NCBI GenBank assembly: GCA_028697875.1
Contig: JAQVEQ010000012.1
Location: 1-24,752, forward strand
Length of the DNA stretch: 24,752 nucleotides
DNA from: Novosphingobium sp.
GTDB taxonomy: Bacteria > Pseudomonadota > Alphaproteobacteria > Sphingomonadales > Sphingomonadaceae
Direction: 5' to 3'
Position numbers and translations under genes: made by a program. Under the pieces are notes generated by a model, which searched no databases, was not told the DNA's origin, and worked only from the letters and a program-made list of their open reading frames with translations. This document shows, piece by piece, positions 24,585 to 24,752 of this stretch (the stretch's first letter is position 1; every line of letters starts with the position of its first letter).

Positions 24585-24752
24585 GCGAAGATCCGGCACG
24601 CAACCGCTTTATCGTGATCCAGGCCCTGCGCCTTGGCGGCGTGGTCATGGTGCTGATCGCCCTGCTGGCGCTCAACGGCGTGATCCCGCTCCCGCAAATC
24701 GCCGCATGGCCGATCCTGGGCGTCGGGCTGGCCGACGTGTTCGTCGTGCCGC
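24581..24752 (+). CDS. Small membrane protein of unknown function, partial
   Basis: Only the first 57 codons are present. The protein starts MSEDPARNRFIVIQALRLGG, then has a hydrophobic helix (about residues 19-36, GGVVMVLIALLALNGVIPLP), a break with two prolines, and a second hydrophobic stretch (AAWPILGVGLADVFVVP) that runs off the window. It is probably an inner-membrane protein with at least two helices. The ATG overlaps the HAD stop (ATGA), so it belongs to the same coupled run. I do not recognise a named family. Confidence 0.75.
   Translation, partial: MSEDPARNRFIVIQALRLGGVVMVLIALLALNGVIPLPQIAAWPILGVGLADVFVVP

Overview
The window is a dense, high-GC chromosomal segment. Gene families and neighbourhoods (ispH-thrB-rnhA, gatCAB, an alphaproteobacterial-type cpa/tad pilus cluster, a long bS21, the crcB-pseudouridine synthase-HAD run) point to an alphaproteobacterium, most likely a member of the Sphingomonadales (Sphingomonadaceae/Erythrobacteraceae). 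That placement is inference from recognised families; no search was run. I see no rRNA, tRNA, IS element, integrase, prophage or CRISPR array. No intergenic gap exceeds about 210 bases.

Layout. 1-794 (minus): the 5' end of a probable argS and, upstream of it, an unrecognised lipoprotein. 922-3355 (plus): ispH, thrB and rnhA in a tight run. 3381-5687 (minus): a 58-residue DUF1508/YegP-like protein, a DAO-type FAD oxidoreductase and an alpha/beta hydrolase. 5777-13099 (plus): a Tad/Flp pilus cluster cpaA-cpaB-cpaC-cpaD-cpaE-tadB-tadC (prepilin peptidase, periplasmic protein, secretin, lipoprotein, TadZ-type localisation ATPase and two inner-membrane platform proteins). 13165-21524 (minus): mtnP, clpB, trmL, the gatC-gatA-gatB amidotransferase operon, an FKBP-type prolyl isomerase and rpsU. 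21729-24752 (plus): a translationally coupled run of crcB, an RluA-family pseudouridine synthase, a PaiB-like FMN-binding protein, a HAD hydrolase and the start of a small membrane protein.

Most of this is ordinary core genome, and I do not find a convincing new biological system. Two things deserve attention. First, gatB is split by an in-frame TAG at about codon 84, with all flanking sequence intact. In an organism that probably depends on GatCAB to make Gln-tRNA and/or Asn-tRNA this should be very harmful, so it is a base-call error, a real mutation with a backup, or a suppressed stop. Second, the pilus cluster has no cpaF/tadA assembly ATPase between cpaE and tadB, where it normally lies; the 84-base gap holds only a strong GC-rich hairpin. 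No Flp pilin, tadE/F/G or tadD gene is present in the window either.

Smaller items include clear rho-independent terminators after clpB and rpsU, candidate regulatory dyads upstream of cpaA and cpaB, a perfect hairpin spanning the rnhA stop codon, and a 12-base tandem duplication that duplicates the start codon of the HAD gene.
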